From NCBI GenBank assembly GCA_035307785.1, contig DATGHS010000550.1, positions 1 to 26,585 on the forward strand: DNA of 26,585 nt. The letters run 5' to 3'. The number at the start of each line of letters is the position of its first letter. The stretch's first letter is position 1. A program made the position numbers and the translations under genes. Of the stretch, positions 1 through 7,354 are shown one piece after another. The notes beneath the pieces are model-generated. The model did no database searches and was not told the DNA's origin. It was given only the letters and a program-made list of their open reading frames with translations. This DNA is from DATGHS01 sp035307785. GTDB lineage: Bacteria > Planctomycetota > Planctomycetia > Gemmatales > Gemmataceae.

Positions 1-2543
1 GCCAGGAAAACATGCCGTTCAAACGGATCAGTCTGACCCGTGAACCAATTGACCAGCCCGGAGAGTGAATCAATCCGTTGCGGCAAGGTGACCAGCGGTT
101 CCGCCTCGCCGCCCAAATGCAGCATCGGCTTCAAGAATACCTGGTTGTTCTCGTCATGTGTTTCGTTCAGCGACAGACTGAGGGCGGCCTGAAGCGTTGG
201 CAGGCACCAAACCGCGGCTCCCTGCCGGCTGCGGTTCGGCCCGAGCGCCTTGCCGTCGAGCGAGAAAGCATGGCCATGATCGATAAGAATCTGGCCGTCG
301 GCTTCGGGCAGTGGCGTGTTGGCGCCGGCCAGGCGGCTTGCCTGGTAGCCCTTGTCTGTCCGTTTTAGGACTGCGAAATCAGCCGAGCCTCGGGCCACAA
401 TCGATCTGCCATCGGCACTACAAACCAGGCTCGACTTGGCCGGATCGATGATGACATCAGCTTGTGCCGCCGGAGCATCGATTTTCCAATCCCCAGGTTT
501 GAGCGTGTTCGGGTCGAGGAGTGCAAGGCTCGTGGCGGCCCTTGAAGCATAGACGACCAATGGCCCGGCCGAAGCCGAACCCATGGCCAGCGCTTTTGCT
601 TCCGTGCCTAGAGAGCTTGGCGCTTCCGCTTCCTTCTCAAAACTGCTGAGGCTCCAACGCTGGAAGACATTGGCGGTTGGCAAATAGACGATAACGTGAT
701 CACGATTGGCCGCGAACAGGACTTTCTCTTCGGTCAGATTTAGCGTGCCCGCGATCTTGGCTTCGCTCAGGTCGAAGACCAGAAGTTGTTTGTCGCCTTG
801 CGTACTCATGATGACAAATCGCCCGGCCCCGCCGATGGCGACGTCGGCGACCTTACCCGGAAGGTTGATGGTGGCATTTGGCTGCGTACTTGCGTTGGCC
901 GCAACAATTGGCCGGTTGCCGGGCACATTGGCGGCAGCAACTGCCGCGTTCTGGCCTATCCGTTGATTCCAGGGCTTGCCGTAATGGACCGTGCCGTCGC
1001 GGTGTACATAGCCGACTTGCACCGGCAACCGCCCGGCCTTCAGATCACGCGCGGCTAAAGTCAATCGGCCCGCGAATTGCTTGCCGGTCTTCTTCAGGTT
1101 CAGGCTTTTTGCATTCGGCATGGCGGCGAATTCGCCCGTGTTCAGCGCCAACGGGTTTTTTGGCAGGTCAGCACCTGGCGCATAGAGCAGACGCACTTCG
1201 TTGACCTCGTTGAGCAAGTCGAAGACGTCAACTTTGAATTCGACCTCCGATTCGTCGCCGTTGTTTTTGATCGTTGTGCAATCGATGTTGGCCTTGGTGC
1301 GCTTCAGGAGCGTGTCAAGCAGGGGCGGCGCCAATGCCAGGCCAATCTGTGTGCCTTCGAACGAGCCGACCCAGATGCCCACGAGCCGGCCATCGGCATC
1401 CACCACCGGTCCGCCACTGTTCCCCGGATTTCGCCCGGCCTGCAATTGCACCAGCACCGGCATGCCGTTCTTGTTCTTGCGCACCGAGCCAATGGTTGTT
1501 TTATTCACCGTGATGGCTGGGTTGCCCTCGACGGCCAGCGCCTCGCCGAGCGGGAAACCCAGCACGTATGCGGTCATCGTCTCGGTCAATTCGGCCCGGT
1601 CGGAGAGGTCCATCGGCTTGGGGAGATTTGGGCCTTTCACGCGGATGATGGCCAGATCAAGCTGAGCATTGGCGTCCAGCACGTCGGCCGGTAATGCGCG
1701 TTCATTCGCGGTGCCGCTGCCAAAGATGACGGTCAACTTCGCGCGCACTTTGCGCGCAGATTCAGGCTGCTCGAAAATTGGCGGCAGCGGCAGGTTGGGA
1801 AGGTCCGGGAAATTCGGCATGCCAGGTAGCTCTGGCATGCGCGGCGGGACGCCCGGCCGCGGCATATTCCGCGGACCAAAGCGCGGACCAAACGGGCTCG
1901 CCGGTCGCTCCGGTTCGCTCAACTCGTGATTGACCACATGCTCATTGGTGACGATATAACCCGTGTCACCATCCACCTTGATCAAGAATCCGCTGGCCGA
2001 GCCGCGCTCGTGGCCCGCTTCGATCTTGATGTATACGGTGAGGTCCTTCAGATACTCGAGCATCTCCCTGGCGAGCTGACCGTCCTTGCCGGGCGCATTC
2101 GGCTTGGTTGGGCGGACCGGCTTCCCGCCCCCATCCGGCGGGTCACTCGCATTTGCTGCCGGCAGTGCATCGTGCGGCGGCTGCCCCGGCTGAGCCGGAG
2201 GATTGTCGGTTACGGTCTTTTCTTGCGCCACGGCCTGGGGAACCGGGCCGGCCGGTTTTCGCATTAGCCAAAGCGCAATGCTGCCGGCGATCCCGGCGCC
2301 GATCAGCAGCAGTACGACCAGAACGATGCCGACAATCCAGAGGGCGCTCGCGGACGATCGTCGCGGCGAATCTTCGTCACCGGAATAAGCCTGAGCCTTC
2401 GGATCGTCGTGTTCGTCCTGATCCTCGGGCGGATCGACCAGGAAGATCTCACCGCACTTGCGGCAGCGAATTCTTCGGCCGACAGCATCTTCGGTCACCG
2501 AGAGGCCGAAACCGCAACCGGGACAACGTACGGGCATGCCCAT
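1..2543 (-). CDS. Membrane-anchored trypsin-like (HtrA/DegP-type) serine protease with N-terminal zinc ribbon and C-terminal propeller-like region (partial)
   Basis: The frame is open from the ATG at 2543 to the left edge, so at least 847 residues are present and the C-terminus is missing. Residues 7-30 form a zinc ribbon (C7, C10, C27, C30). A membrane helix spans about 67-94 and is followed by a Pro/Gly-rich linker. The S1 protease domain follows: His in VTNEHVV (H202), Asp in QLDLAII (D296) and Ser in GNSGGP (S376), so the triad is complete. A proline-rich insert of about 45 residues (211-256) lies between His and Asp. From about residue 530 the sequence resembles WD/YVTN-type propeller repeats. 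The expected topology is zinc ribbon in the cytoplasm and protease outside. An AAGGTG ribosome-binding site precedes the ATG; a second ATG lies two codons in. No PDZ domain is visible. The substrate is unknown. Confidence 0.85.
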   Translation of the reverse strand, partial: MGMPVRCPGCGFGLSVTEDAVGRRIRCRKCGEIFLVDPPEDQDEHDDPKAQAYSGDEDSPRRSSASALWIVGIVLVVLLLIGAGIAGSIALWLMRKPAGPVPQAVAQEKTVTDNPPAQPGQPPHDALPAANASDPPDGGGKPVRPTKPNAPGKDGQLAREMLEYLKDLTVYIKIEAGHERGSASGFLIKVDGDTGYIVTNEHVVNHELSEPERPASPFGPRFGPRNMPRPGVPPRMPELPGMPNFPDLPNLPLPPIFEQPESARKVRAKLTVIFGSGTANERALPADVLDANAQLDLAIIRVKGPNLPKPMDLSDRAELTETMTAYVLGFPLGEALAVEGNPAITVNKTTIGSVRKNKNGMPVLVQLQAGRNPGNSGGPVVDADGRLVGIWVGSFEGTQIGLALAPPLLDTLLKRTKANIDCTTIKNNGDESEVEFKVDVFDLLNEVNEVRLLYAPGADLPKNPLALNTGEFAAMPNAKSLNLKKTGKQFAGRLTLAARDLKAGRLPVQVGYVHRDGTVHYGKPWNQRIGQNAAVAAANVPGNRPIVAANASTQPNATINLPGKVADVAIGGAGRFVIMSTQGDKQLLVFDLSEAKIAGTLNLTEEKVLFAANRDHVIVYLPTANVFQRWSLSSFEKEAEAPSSLGTEAKALAMGSASAGPLVVYASRAATSLALLDPNTLKPGDWKIDAPAAQADVIIDPAKSSLVCSADGRSIVARGSADFAVLKRTDKGYQASRLAGANTPLPEADGQILIDHGHAFSLDGKALGPNRSRQGAAVWCLPTLQAALSLSLNETHDENNQVFLKPMLHLGGEAEPLVTLPQRIDSLSGLVNWFTGQTDPFERHVFL

Positions 2544-2784
2544 GAGGCACCTTGGGGAAGCGCTATTAGCATTTCGACGGTGGAGTGATGAGATTTAGAC
2601 TACCCGACCGCGGCGGGGGAATCAAGAACGCCGCTATCATTCAACCTTGCGCCGAATTTGCTTGCAAGTTTGCGGTCGGTTTTGTAGAAGGCACGGCCAG
2701 CAATTAACGGGGAGCATACTGCGCGACCTGGGGATCATTGGGGAAGGCTGGGCCAACCGCGGAACGACGTAAGGGGGGCGTCTG
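2544..2784. other. Divergent intergenic region
   Basis: This gap separates the minus-strand protease from the plus-strand secreted protein, so it should hold the promoters of both. I found no convincing -35/-10 pair. A short GC-rich inverted repeat (GCGGCG at 2610-2615, CGCCGC at 2629-2634) is present but weak. Confidence 0.4.
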
Positions 2785-3420
2785 ATGTCGAAGAAGAAGT
2801 TTCGGCTAAATCTGGAGAGGCTGGAAGGACGGGAAACCCCAAGCACGGTGGTCACGACCGTCACTTATGTAGCCGGCATTCCCGTTACGCACGTATCGTA
2901 TGTGTCCTCGCCCCCCGCCACGACTCCGCCGACTACTTCACATACAACTCCGCCGCCGACTACGACTACACCTGCGCCGCCGACTACGACTTCGACAACA
3001 CCAGCGCAACAGAGCCATGCTTTGTACGGCAGCGGCACCGGCACGTACATCTGCACTCTGGAATTCATGACCGTGCCATCGGGCTACCACTTCACCGGCA
3101 ACGGCAGCGTGAAGAGCATGGGGGCCGTGCAAATGCAAATCGACGTGTACGGCAACGGCTTTAACAATAACGGTTCGGCCCACGGCACGATCACGCTGAC
3201 CAATGCCAAGGGGTCCGTGACCGTTCAAATCACTGGGCCCAGCCAGCCGAAGCTGTCGCCCTTGCCGGAATCGTTTCAGTATAAAATCGTGCAGGCAACC
3301 GGCGCCTATCGCGGCATGACGGACACTGGCACACTGCAACTTATCCGGACCCCCGACGCCGTTCCAGTTCGCTTGGGACTGCGCTTTTTCGAGGCCGGAT
3401 CATTTCGCGTGATCTTGTAA
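2785..3420 (+). CDS. Secreted/surface protein with planctomycete ERLEGRETPS N-terminal motif and Thr/Pro-rich linker
   Basis: The protein has 211 residues. It begins with a basic stretch followed by LERLEGRETPS (residues 9-19). Related LExLExRxxP motifs are common at the start of large exported proteins in Gemmata-type planctomycetes and are thought to act in export or sorting; this is family knowledge, not shown here. A Thr/Pro/Ser-rich low-complexity linker covers about residues 45-75 and could be flexible or glycosylated. The rest (about 80-205) is Gly/Thr/Val-rich and looks all-beta, with an ATGAYRGMTDTGTLQL segment of a kind seen in small planctomycete beta-barrel-like domains. No catalytic motif is visible. 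An AAGGGGGG ribosome-binding site lies 7 nt upstream of the ATG. Real gene: fairly sure. Function: unknown. Confidence 0.8.
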   Translation: MSKKKFRLNLERLEGRETPSTVVTTVTYVAGIPVTHVSYVSSPPATTPPTTSHTTPPPTTTTPAPPTTTSTTPAQQSHALYGSGTGTYICTLEFMTVPSGYHFTGNGSVKSMGAVQMQIDVYGNGFNNNGSAHGTITLTNAKGSVTVQITGPSQPKLSPLPESFQYKIVQATGAYRGMTDTGTLQLIRTPDAVPVRLGLRFFEAGSFRVIL

Positions 3421-3468
3421 CCCTCGATTCCATAGCGGCTCTGTCCACCCAGCGCTGAACTGTGCGAA

Positions 3469-3483
3469 ACGGTTGCAAACCGT
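3469..3483. repeat. Short hairpin downstream of the secreted protein gene
   Basis: ACGGTT, loop GCA, AACCGT: a perfect 6-bp stem about 50 bp after the stop codon. It has no T-tract, so calling it a terminator would be a guess. Confidence 0.3.
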
Positions 3484-3641
3484 AGCAATACCGCACACTT
3501 TATGCATTTCGGTTAACCAATGTTGACCCTGGAGCGGCTGCATCTTGGGCGACATGCCTTTCACAATCCACGGCATTGAACTTGCACTGGTTGCTGCATG
3601 ACGCAGGCCCGCGTGACACGATACGGAAAGGACGGTAGCAC

Positions 3642-4835
3642 ATGGACACCTTGACGAATGCGGAACTAAAGTCGCTTTTGAAGCAGCAGAAGTTTCCCTG
3701 TGTCTCCTTTACCCTGCCGCTGGATGCCAGCAATTTCGAGCCCAACTTGATTCGCTGGAAAAACTTGCTGGCTCGCAGTGAGGAATTCCTCACGCGCTTG
3801 ATGCCCCGGGCGGCGGCAGCACGGGAGTTTCTGGTCCCCGCTCAGGAACTGCTGAACCAACCTGTCTTTTGGCAAGATCCGAAACAGGGGCTCGCCGCGT
3901 TCCTGATGCCGGGCACGTTTCGTACCTTCGGGTTTCCCGTCGCCTTGCCCGAAGCGGTCGTGGCCGCCCGCCACCTGCACGTGAAGTCGATTTTGCCGCA
4001 CATGCATGACACGGAGCGGTTCTTCATTTTGACGCTGAGTGAAAACGGCGCCCACCTTTTGAAGGACTCAAACCAGGCTTTAGAGGAACTGCCCCTACGG
4101 AATGTGCCGGATAATCTGGCCGAACTTCAAGCGTTCAGTGACAAGCAGGAGCCGCTCGAGTTCCATGGCCGGCGCACCAGTGGTGGCGGGTGGGGCGAAA
4201 TCTTCTCTGGTCAAGGCGTGGGCATCGACGACGTGAAGGACGACATCTTGCGCTTCTTCCAAATGGTGAATCACGGTGTCCACGAACATTTGCGTCGTGA
4301 GCAAGCGCCGCTAGTGCTGGCCGGCGTTGAATTCCTCTGGCCGCTCTATCGCCAGGCGAATTCTTATGCGCAGTTGCTCGAACAAGGCATTCCGGGCAAC
4401 CCAGCCCGGCTAACCGGGAAGGAATTGCATAACCGGGCCCGGCGGCTTGTTGAACCGATCTTCGAAGCGCCCCGCCGCAAAGCGGCCGACCTTTACGCCC
4501 AATTCTCCGGCACCGGTCGAACGACAAACGATCTTGCCGAAGTGGTCTCGGCCGCGTTCCAGGGCAAACTCGAATCCCTGTTCATCGCCGGCAACCAGGA
4601 GCGCTGGGGAACCTTCGATCCGGATGGGCCCGCGCTGGCGGTTCACGACCATGAGCAGCCCGGTGACGAAGACCTGCTCAACGTCGCCGCCGTTTATGCC
4701 CTTCAACATGGCTCTGCCGTTTATGTGGTCGATACACAGGAGGTACCCGGACAGAATGAGGTCGCCGCGCTGTACTGGCTGCCGATGGACAAGCATCAGG
4801 GTAAGCGGAAACGGCAGGCACGCGTCGCTGGGTGA
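3642..4835 (+). CDS. Bacterial archaeo-eukaryotic release factor-like protein (baeRF family 3 type)
   Basis: The protein has 397 residues and matches the whole layout of the family. An N-terminal CVSFTLPL segment is followed by IRWKNLL, then FWQDPKQGLAAFLMPG and RFFILTLSENGAHL. Further on come VLAGVEFLWPLYRQANSY, GNPARLTGKELH, a GTGRTTNDL segment, SLFIAGNQERWGTFDPD, and a C-terminal PGDEDLLNVAAVYAL. In the family these are eRF1-like central and C-terminal domains without the codon-reading N domain, and a role in ribosome rescue or translation stress has been proposed. The canonical GGQ peptidyl-hydrolysis tripeptide is not present; the closest match is SGQG within a Gly-rich loop near residue 190. 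A GGAAAGGA-type ribosome-binding site precedes the ATG. The next gene follows on the same strand, but a 13-bp inverted repeat lies between them. Family assignment is confident; the subfamily number is from memory. Confidence 0.8.
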   Translation: MDTLTNAELKSLLKQQKFPCVSFTLPLDASNFEPNLIRWKNLLARSEEFLTRLMPRAAAAREFLVPAQELLNQPVFWQDPKQGLAAFLMPGTFRTFGFPVALPEAVVAARHLHVKSILPHMHDTERFFILTLSENGAHLLKDSNQALEELPLRNVPDNLAELQAFSDKQEPLEFHGRRTSGGGWGEIFSGQGVGIDDVKDDILRFFQMVNHGVHEHLRREQAPLVLAGVEFLWPLYRQANSYAQLLEQGIPGNPARLTGKELHNRARRLVEPIFEAPRRKAADLYAQFSGTGRTTNDLAEVVSAAFQGKLESLFIAGNQERWGTFDPDGPALAVHDHEQPGDEDLLNVAAVYALQHGSAVYVVDTQEVPGQNEVAALYWLPMDKHQGKRKRQARVAG

Positions 4836-4858
4836 GGCTCGATCTCCGGATCAGATAG

Positions 4859-4908
4859 GCTTGCTTGCCGCACTCGGCCTATTGGAAGGGCGGTCGCGGC
4901 AAGCAAGC
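4859..4908. repeat. Perfect 13-bp inverted repeat between baeRF-like and TPR-S genes
   Basis: GCTTGCTTGCCGC (4859-4871) is exactly complementary to GCGGCAAGCAAGC (4896-4908), with a 24-nt loop. It starts 23 bp after the stop codon of the upstream gene. It could be a processing or termination hairpin, or one of the GCCGCAAGC-type repeats seen elsewhere in the window. No T-tract follows. Confidence 0.7.
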
Positions 4909-5008
4909 TTGCAATACACTTCTCGATTACCCTGAATACGCTAAAGGCTGTCGCTGGCGCTTGCGTGGGCACATTTTCGACGTGCCCATACTCGGCGCAT
5001 TCCCATTC

Positions 5009-6277
5009 ATGAGGCTCCCCGTGAGCGAAGCGGACGATGACTTGTTGGCCCAGCTCGACGCCGCGGTGCGTGACTATCGCAATGATACCTTCTGCCTCTG
5101 CACCGATCTCAAGCACTTGGATCGGGTGCGGCGGGTGCAGGCGCCGGAAGCCATGGTCCTCTATTGTGGCCGAATCCTTGAAGTATTGTCGGGCGGCGCG
5201 CTCGTGGCGATTGGCCTGGCGCCGTCGCAACCCTTTGCCAATCTCAGTGACCTGGAGCGAATGAACCTTATCCCACAAGTAACGTTGTTTCTGGCCCACG
5301 GCTTGCGCCGTGTAGCCAATAGCGCCCGGCACGTGAACTACCCGCTTACTCCGCATGAGGCCGACGTCGTCCTTATCTACCTGGAGCGGTGGCTGCACTG
5401 GTATTTTTGCTCCTATAAATTTGGGCCACGGCGAACGACGTTGGCCCTTGGTTCTGATTCGTTGCACCTTTCTCCAGAAGCCGAGTTGCGGCAGTTTGTC
5501 ATCCAGCTGGAAGCGCCCGATCTCGACAAGGCCAAATTACAATCATTGGTCGAAAGCGACGGCAAGATTTGGCAACATTCCTCGTCCGTCGCGGCTATAT
5601 TGGCGGAAGTGCTTATTGAGAGTGGCGAATATCCGCTCGCGACGACGGTCCTCGACAGCGCGCTCCAGACCTTCCCCAACGAACTCCGGCTGACGCAGTT
5701 ACAGGCGCTGTGGTTTAGCCGGAACAAAAAACCGGAGGAAGCCGTGCGCTTGCTGAAGGATTCGGCGGAAGATGAGGAAACGCTCGGCATTCTCGGAGGC
5801 GCCCTGAAGCGCCTTTGGGACCGAGACCAGAAGCGAACGTACCTGGAACAATGTTACAACACTTATCGCAAAGGCTGGGAACGCTCCAAGGGAACGAGCG
5901 TCTACCTGGGGATCAACGCTGCCACGACCGCCTTTTGGCTGAAACGGCCACAGAAGGTTATCGATATCGCGCGGCAGATCGCCGAACTGCTGGAAAAGCG
6001 CGAAGCTGCCATAGCAGCTTTGCATGGCGAAATACGGTTAGGATTTTGGGACGAGGTGACGCTCGCCGAAGCGCGATTGTTGTTGGGTGAACTTGCCGCT
6101 GCCCGTAAGACCTACGACGCGGCGTTCACGCATCATCCGGAAAAAGTTGAGAATATCAAGATTGCCAAGGAACAAGCCGAAAAAATCCTGGTCGAACAGG
6201 GCCAATCGATTGAGGAAGCCGCGTCGTTTTTCGCCGGCTCACCTCCGCAAACGGCTATGGCCCATCCGGCGCTGTGA
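5009..6277 (+). CDS. HEPN/DUF4145-like domain fused to TPR-S (TRAFs-binding-like) domain protein
   Basis: The protein has 422 residues from the ATG at 5009. Residues 10-135 are helical and DUF4145/HEPN-like: PEAMVLYCGRILEVLSGGAL, then GLRRVANSARH, then a helix rich in aromatic residues. R101 and H108 fit an R-x6-H HEPN RNase-like motif, though DUF4145 relatives often keep only the fold. Residues 167-392 match the TPR-S module, also described as the MAP3K TRAFs-binding domain: GILGGALKRLWD, YRKGWERSKGTSVYLGINAAT and FWDEVTLAEARLLLGEL are typical. TPR-S is known from bacterial conflict systems, where it is paired with varied effectors. The frame stays open upstream to an ATG at 4865, but that extension crosses the 13-bp inverted repeat and does not look protein-like. 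No strong ribosome-binding site supports either start. The 3' end overlaps the convergent epimerase gene by 23 bp. Confidence 0.75.
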   Translation: MRLPVSEADDDLLAQLDAAVRDYRNDTFCLCTDLKHLDRVRRVQAPEAMVLYCGRILEVLSGGALVAIGLAPSQPFANLSDLERMNLIPQVTLFLAHGLRRVANSARHVNYPLTPHEADVVLIYLERWLHWYFCSYKFGPRRTTLALGSDSLHLSPEAELRQFVIQLEAPDLDKAKLQSLVESDGKIWQHSSSVAAILAEVLIESGEYPLATTVLDSALQTFPNELRLTQLQALWFSRNKKPEEAVRLLKDSAEDEETLGILGGALKRLWDRDQKRTYLEQCYNTYRKGWERSKGTSVYLGINAATTAFWLKRPQKVIDIARQIAELLEKREAAIAALHGEIRLGFWDEVTLAEARLLLGELAAARKTYDAAFTHHPEKVENIKIAKEQAEKILVEQGQSIEEAASFFAGSPPQTAMAHPAL

Positions 6278-7262
6278 CCGCCGGCCGCGCTTCCAAATCC
6301 GACAAATCCAGCCGTCCCTCCGCGTGCAAACGTCGGAATTGCTCTAACGTCCGCCGGAGGCCGTCTTCCAAGGGCGTCAGCGGCATAGGGCCCAGGTCAC
6401 GCTGCAAGGCGGAATCATCGAGATCATACGCGATCGCGATTTGCTGCGCTCCATAGGAGATAAGCTTCTCTGCCTCCGGCGCCACCTGGCTAAGTGCCCG
6501 GTGAAACGTTGGCAGATCCACGACGTGGCCGCGCAGGTTATATGACTTCGCGCCGGAGTAAGGTTGCTCCAGGCAGCGCACGAAAATCGCCGCCACGTCT
6601 TCGACATACTGCAAATCTTGCCAGCCGCCGAAGGTGATGTGATACTTTCGGCCAATCGCTAACGCCTTAATCGCCTTGGTCGGTTCGCTGGTCATGCCGA
6701 AATCGCGGCCGACGCCGTACACCGTCCAGGGCCGCAGGCCGATGCTGGAAAGCCCGTGATCCTGGAAATAGATGCGGGCGTTCCCTTCGTTGCAGCACTT
6801 GAAGACACCATAGTGCGTGCTGGGAATCAGCTTGACATCGTCGGCCAACCGGCCCGGCGGGTAGTCCTGCGGCGCGCCGAACACCGCCGCGGAACTGGCG
6901 TAAATGAGCCGCTCGATAGGATGCTTTGCCTGCCGGACCGCCTCGAAAACCACGAGCGTGCCAACGACGTTGACCTGTGCCCCAGCAATGGGATTGGCTC
7001 GACACACCGGCACTTGCAAGCCCGCCAAATGAATGACGTGTGTGATTTGGGCTTGATCCAGCGCGTGCCGTACGTGATGCAGGTCGGTCACGTCGCCGGC
7101 AATGAAATGCACTTGTTTCAATTGCTCGGCGGAAAGAATCAGGCGCAACCGATGCGGATCTTCGCGCAGATCGAAGATCGACACACCATCGCCGCGCTCG
7201 AGGAGTTGCTTGGTAATCCAACTGCCAATGCAGCCGTAACCACCGGTAAGTAGTACGCGCAT
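6255..7262 (-). CDS. NAD-dependent epimerase/dehydratase (extended SDR)
   Basis: The protein has 335 residues, normal for extended short-chain dehydrogenases. The Rossmann NAD-binding motif is TGGYGCIG near residues 6-13. The active-site Ser lies in YASSAAVFG (about 123-124), and the catalytic pair is Y151 and K155 in YGVFK. An RPWTVYGVGRDFG segment in the substrate half resembles that of nucleotide-sugar epimerases. The substrate cannot be read from sequence. It is distinct from the galE gene at 12281-13273, with a different YxxxK context and a longer insert. It lies downstream of gyrA on the same strand, separated by a palindromic repeat, and its 3' end overlaps the convergent TPR-S gene. 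Confidence 0.88.
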   Translation of the reverse strand: MRVLLTGGYGCIGSWITKQLLERGDGVSIFDLREDPHRLRLILSAEQLKQVHFIAGDVTDLHHVRHALDQAQITHVIHLAGLQVPVCRANPIAGAQVNVVGTLVVFEAVRQAKHPIERLIYASSAAVFGAPQDYPPGRLADDVKLIPSTHYGVFKCCNEGNARIYFQDHGLSSIGLRPWTVYGVGRDFGMTSEPTKAIKALAIGRKYHITFGGWQDLQYVEDVAAIFVRCLEQPYSGAKSYNLRGHVVDLPTFHRALSQVAPEAEKLISYGAQQIAIAYDLDDSALQRDLGPMPLTPLEDGLRRTLEQFRRLHAEGRLDLSDLEARPAVTAPDGP

Positions 7263-7280
7263 GCGAGCGCTCCCAACTTT

Positions 7281-7343
7281 GGTAGTGGAATTCTTGCGAA
7301 TTCCGCTCGCGCGACTGTCGGAATTCTTGCGAATTCCGCTACC
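7281..7343. repeat. Duplicated GAATTC-centred palindrome within an outer inverted repeat
   Basis: GGAATTCTTGCGAATTCC occurs at 7287-7304 and again at 7320-7337, each a 7-bp stem with a TTGC loop and each followed by GCT. GGTAG (7281-7285) and CTACC (7339-7343) bracket the block, so the outer arms can also pair over 13 positions with one G-U type mismatch. It lies between the gyrA stop and the epimerase start. It may be a dispersed REP- or MITE-like element, or act as a terminator. Confidence 0.75.
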
Positions 7344-7354
7344 AATCGAGCCCC

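Noticed and set aside
352..2545. Several plus-strand frames of 60-205 codons at the left edge
   Set aside because: They are antisense to the protease gene, whose catalytic triad is intact; no motif supports them.
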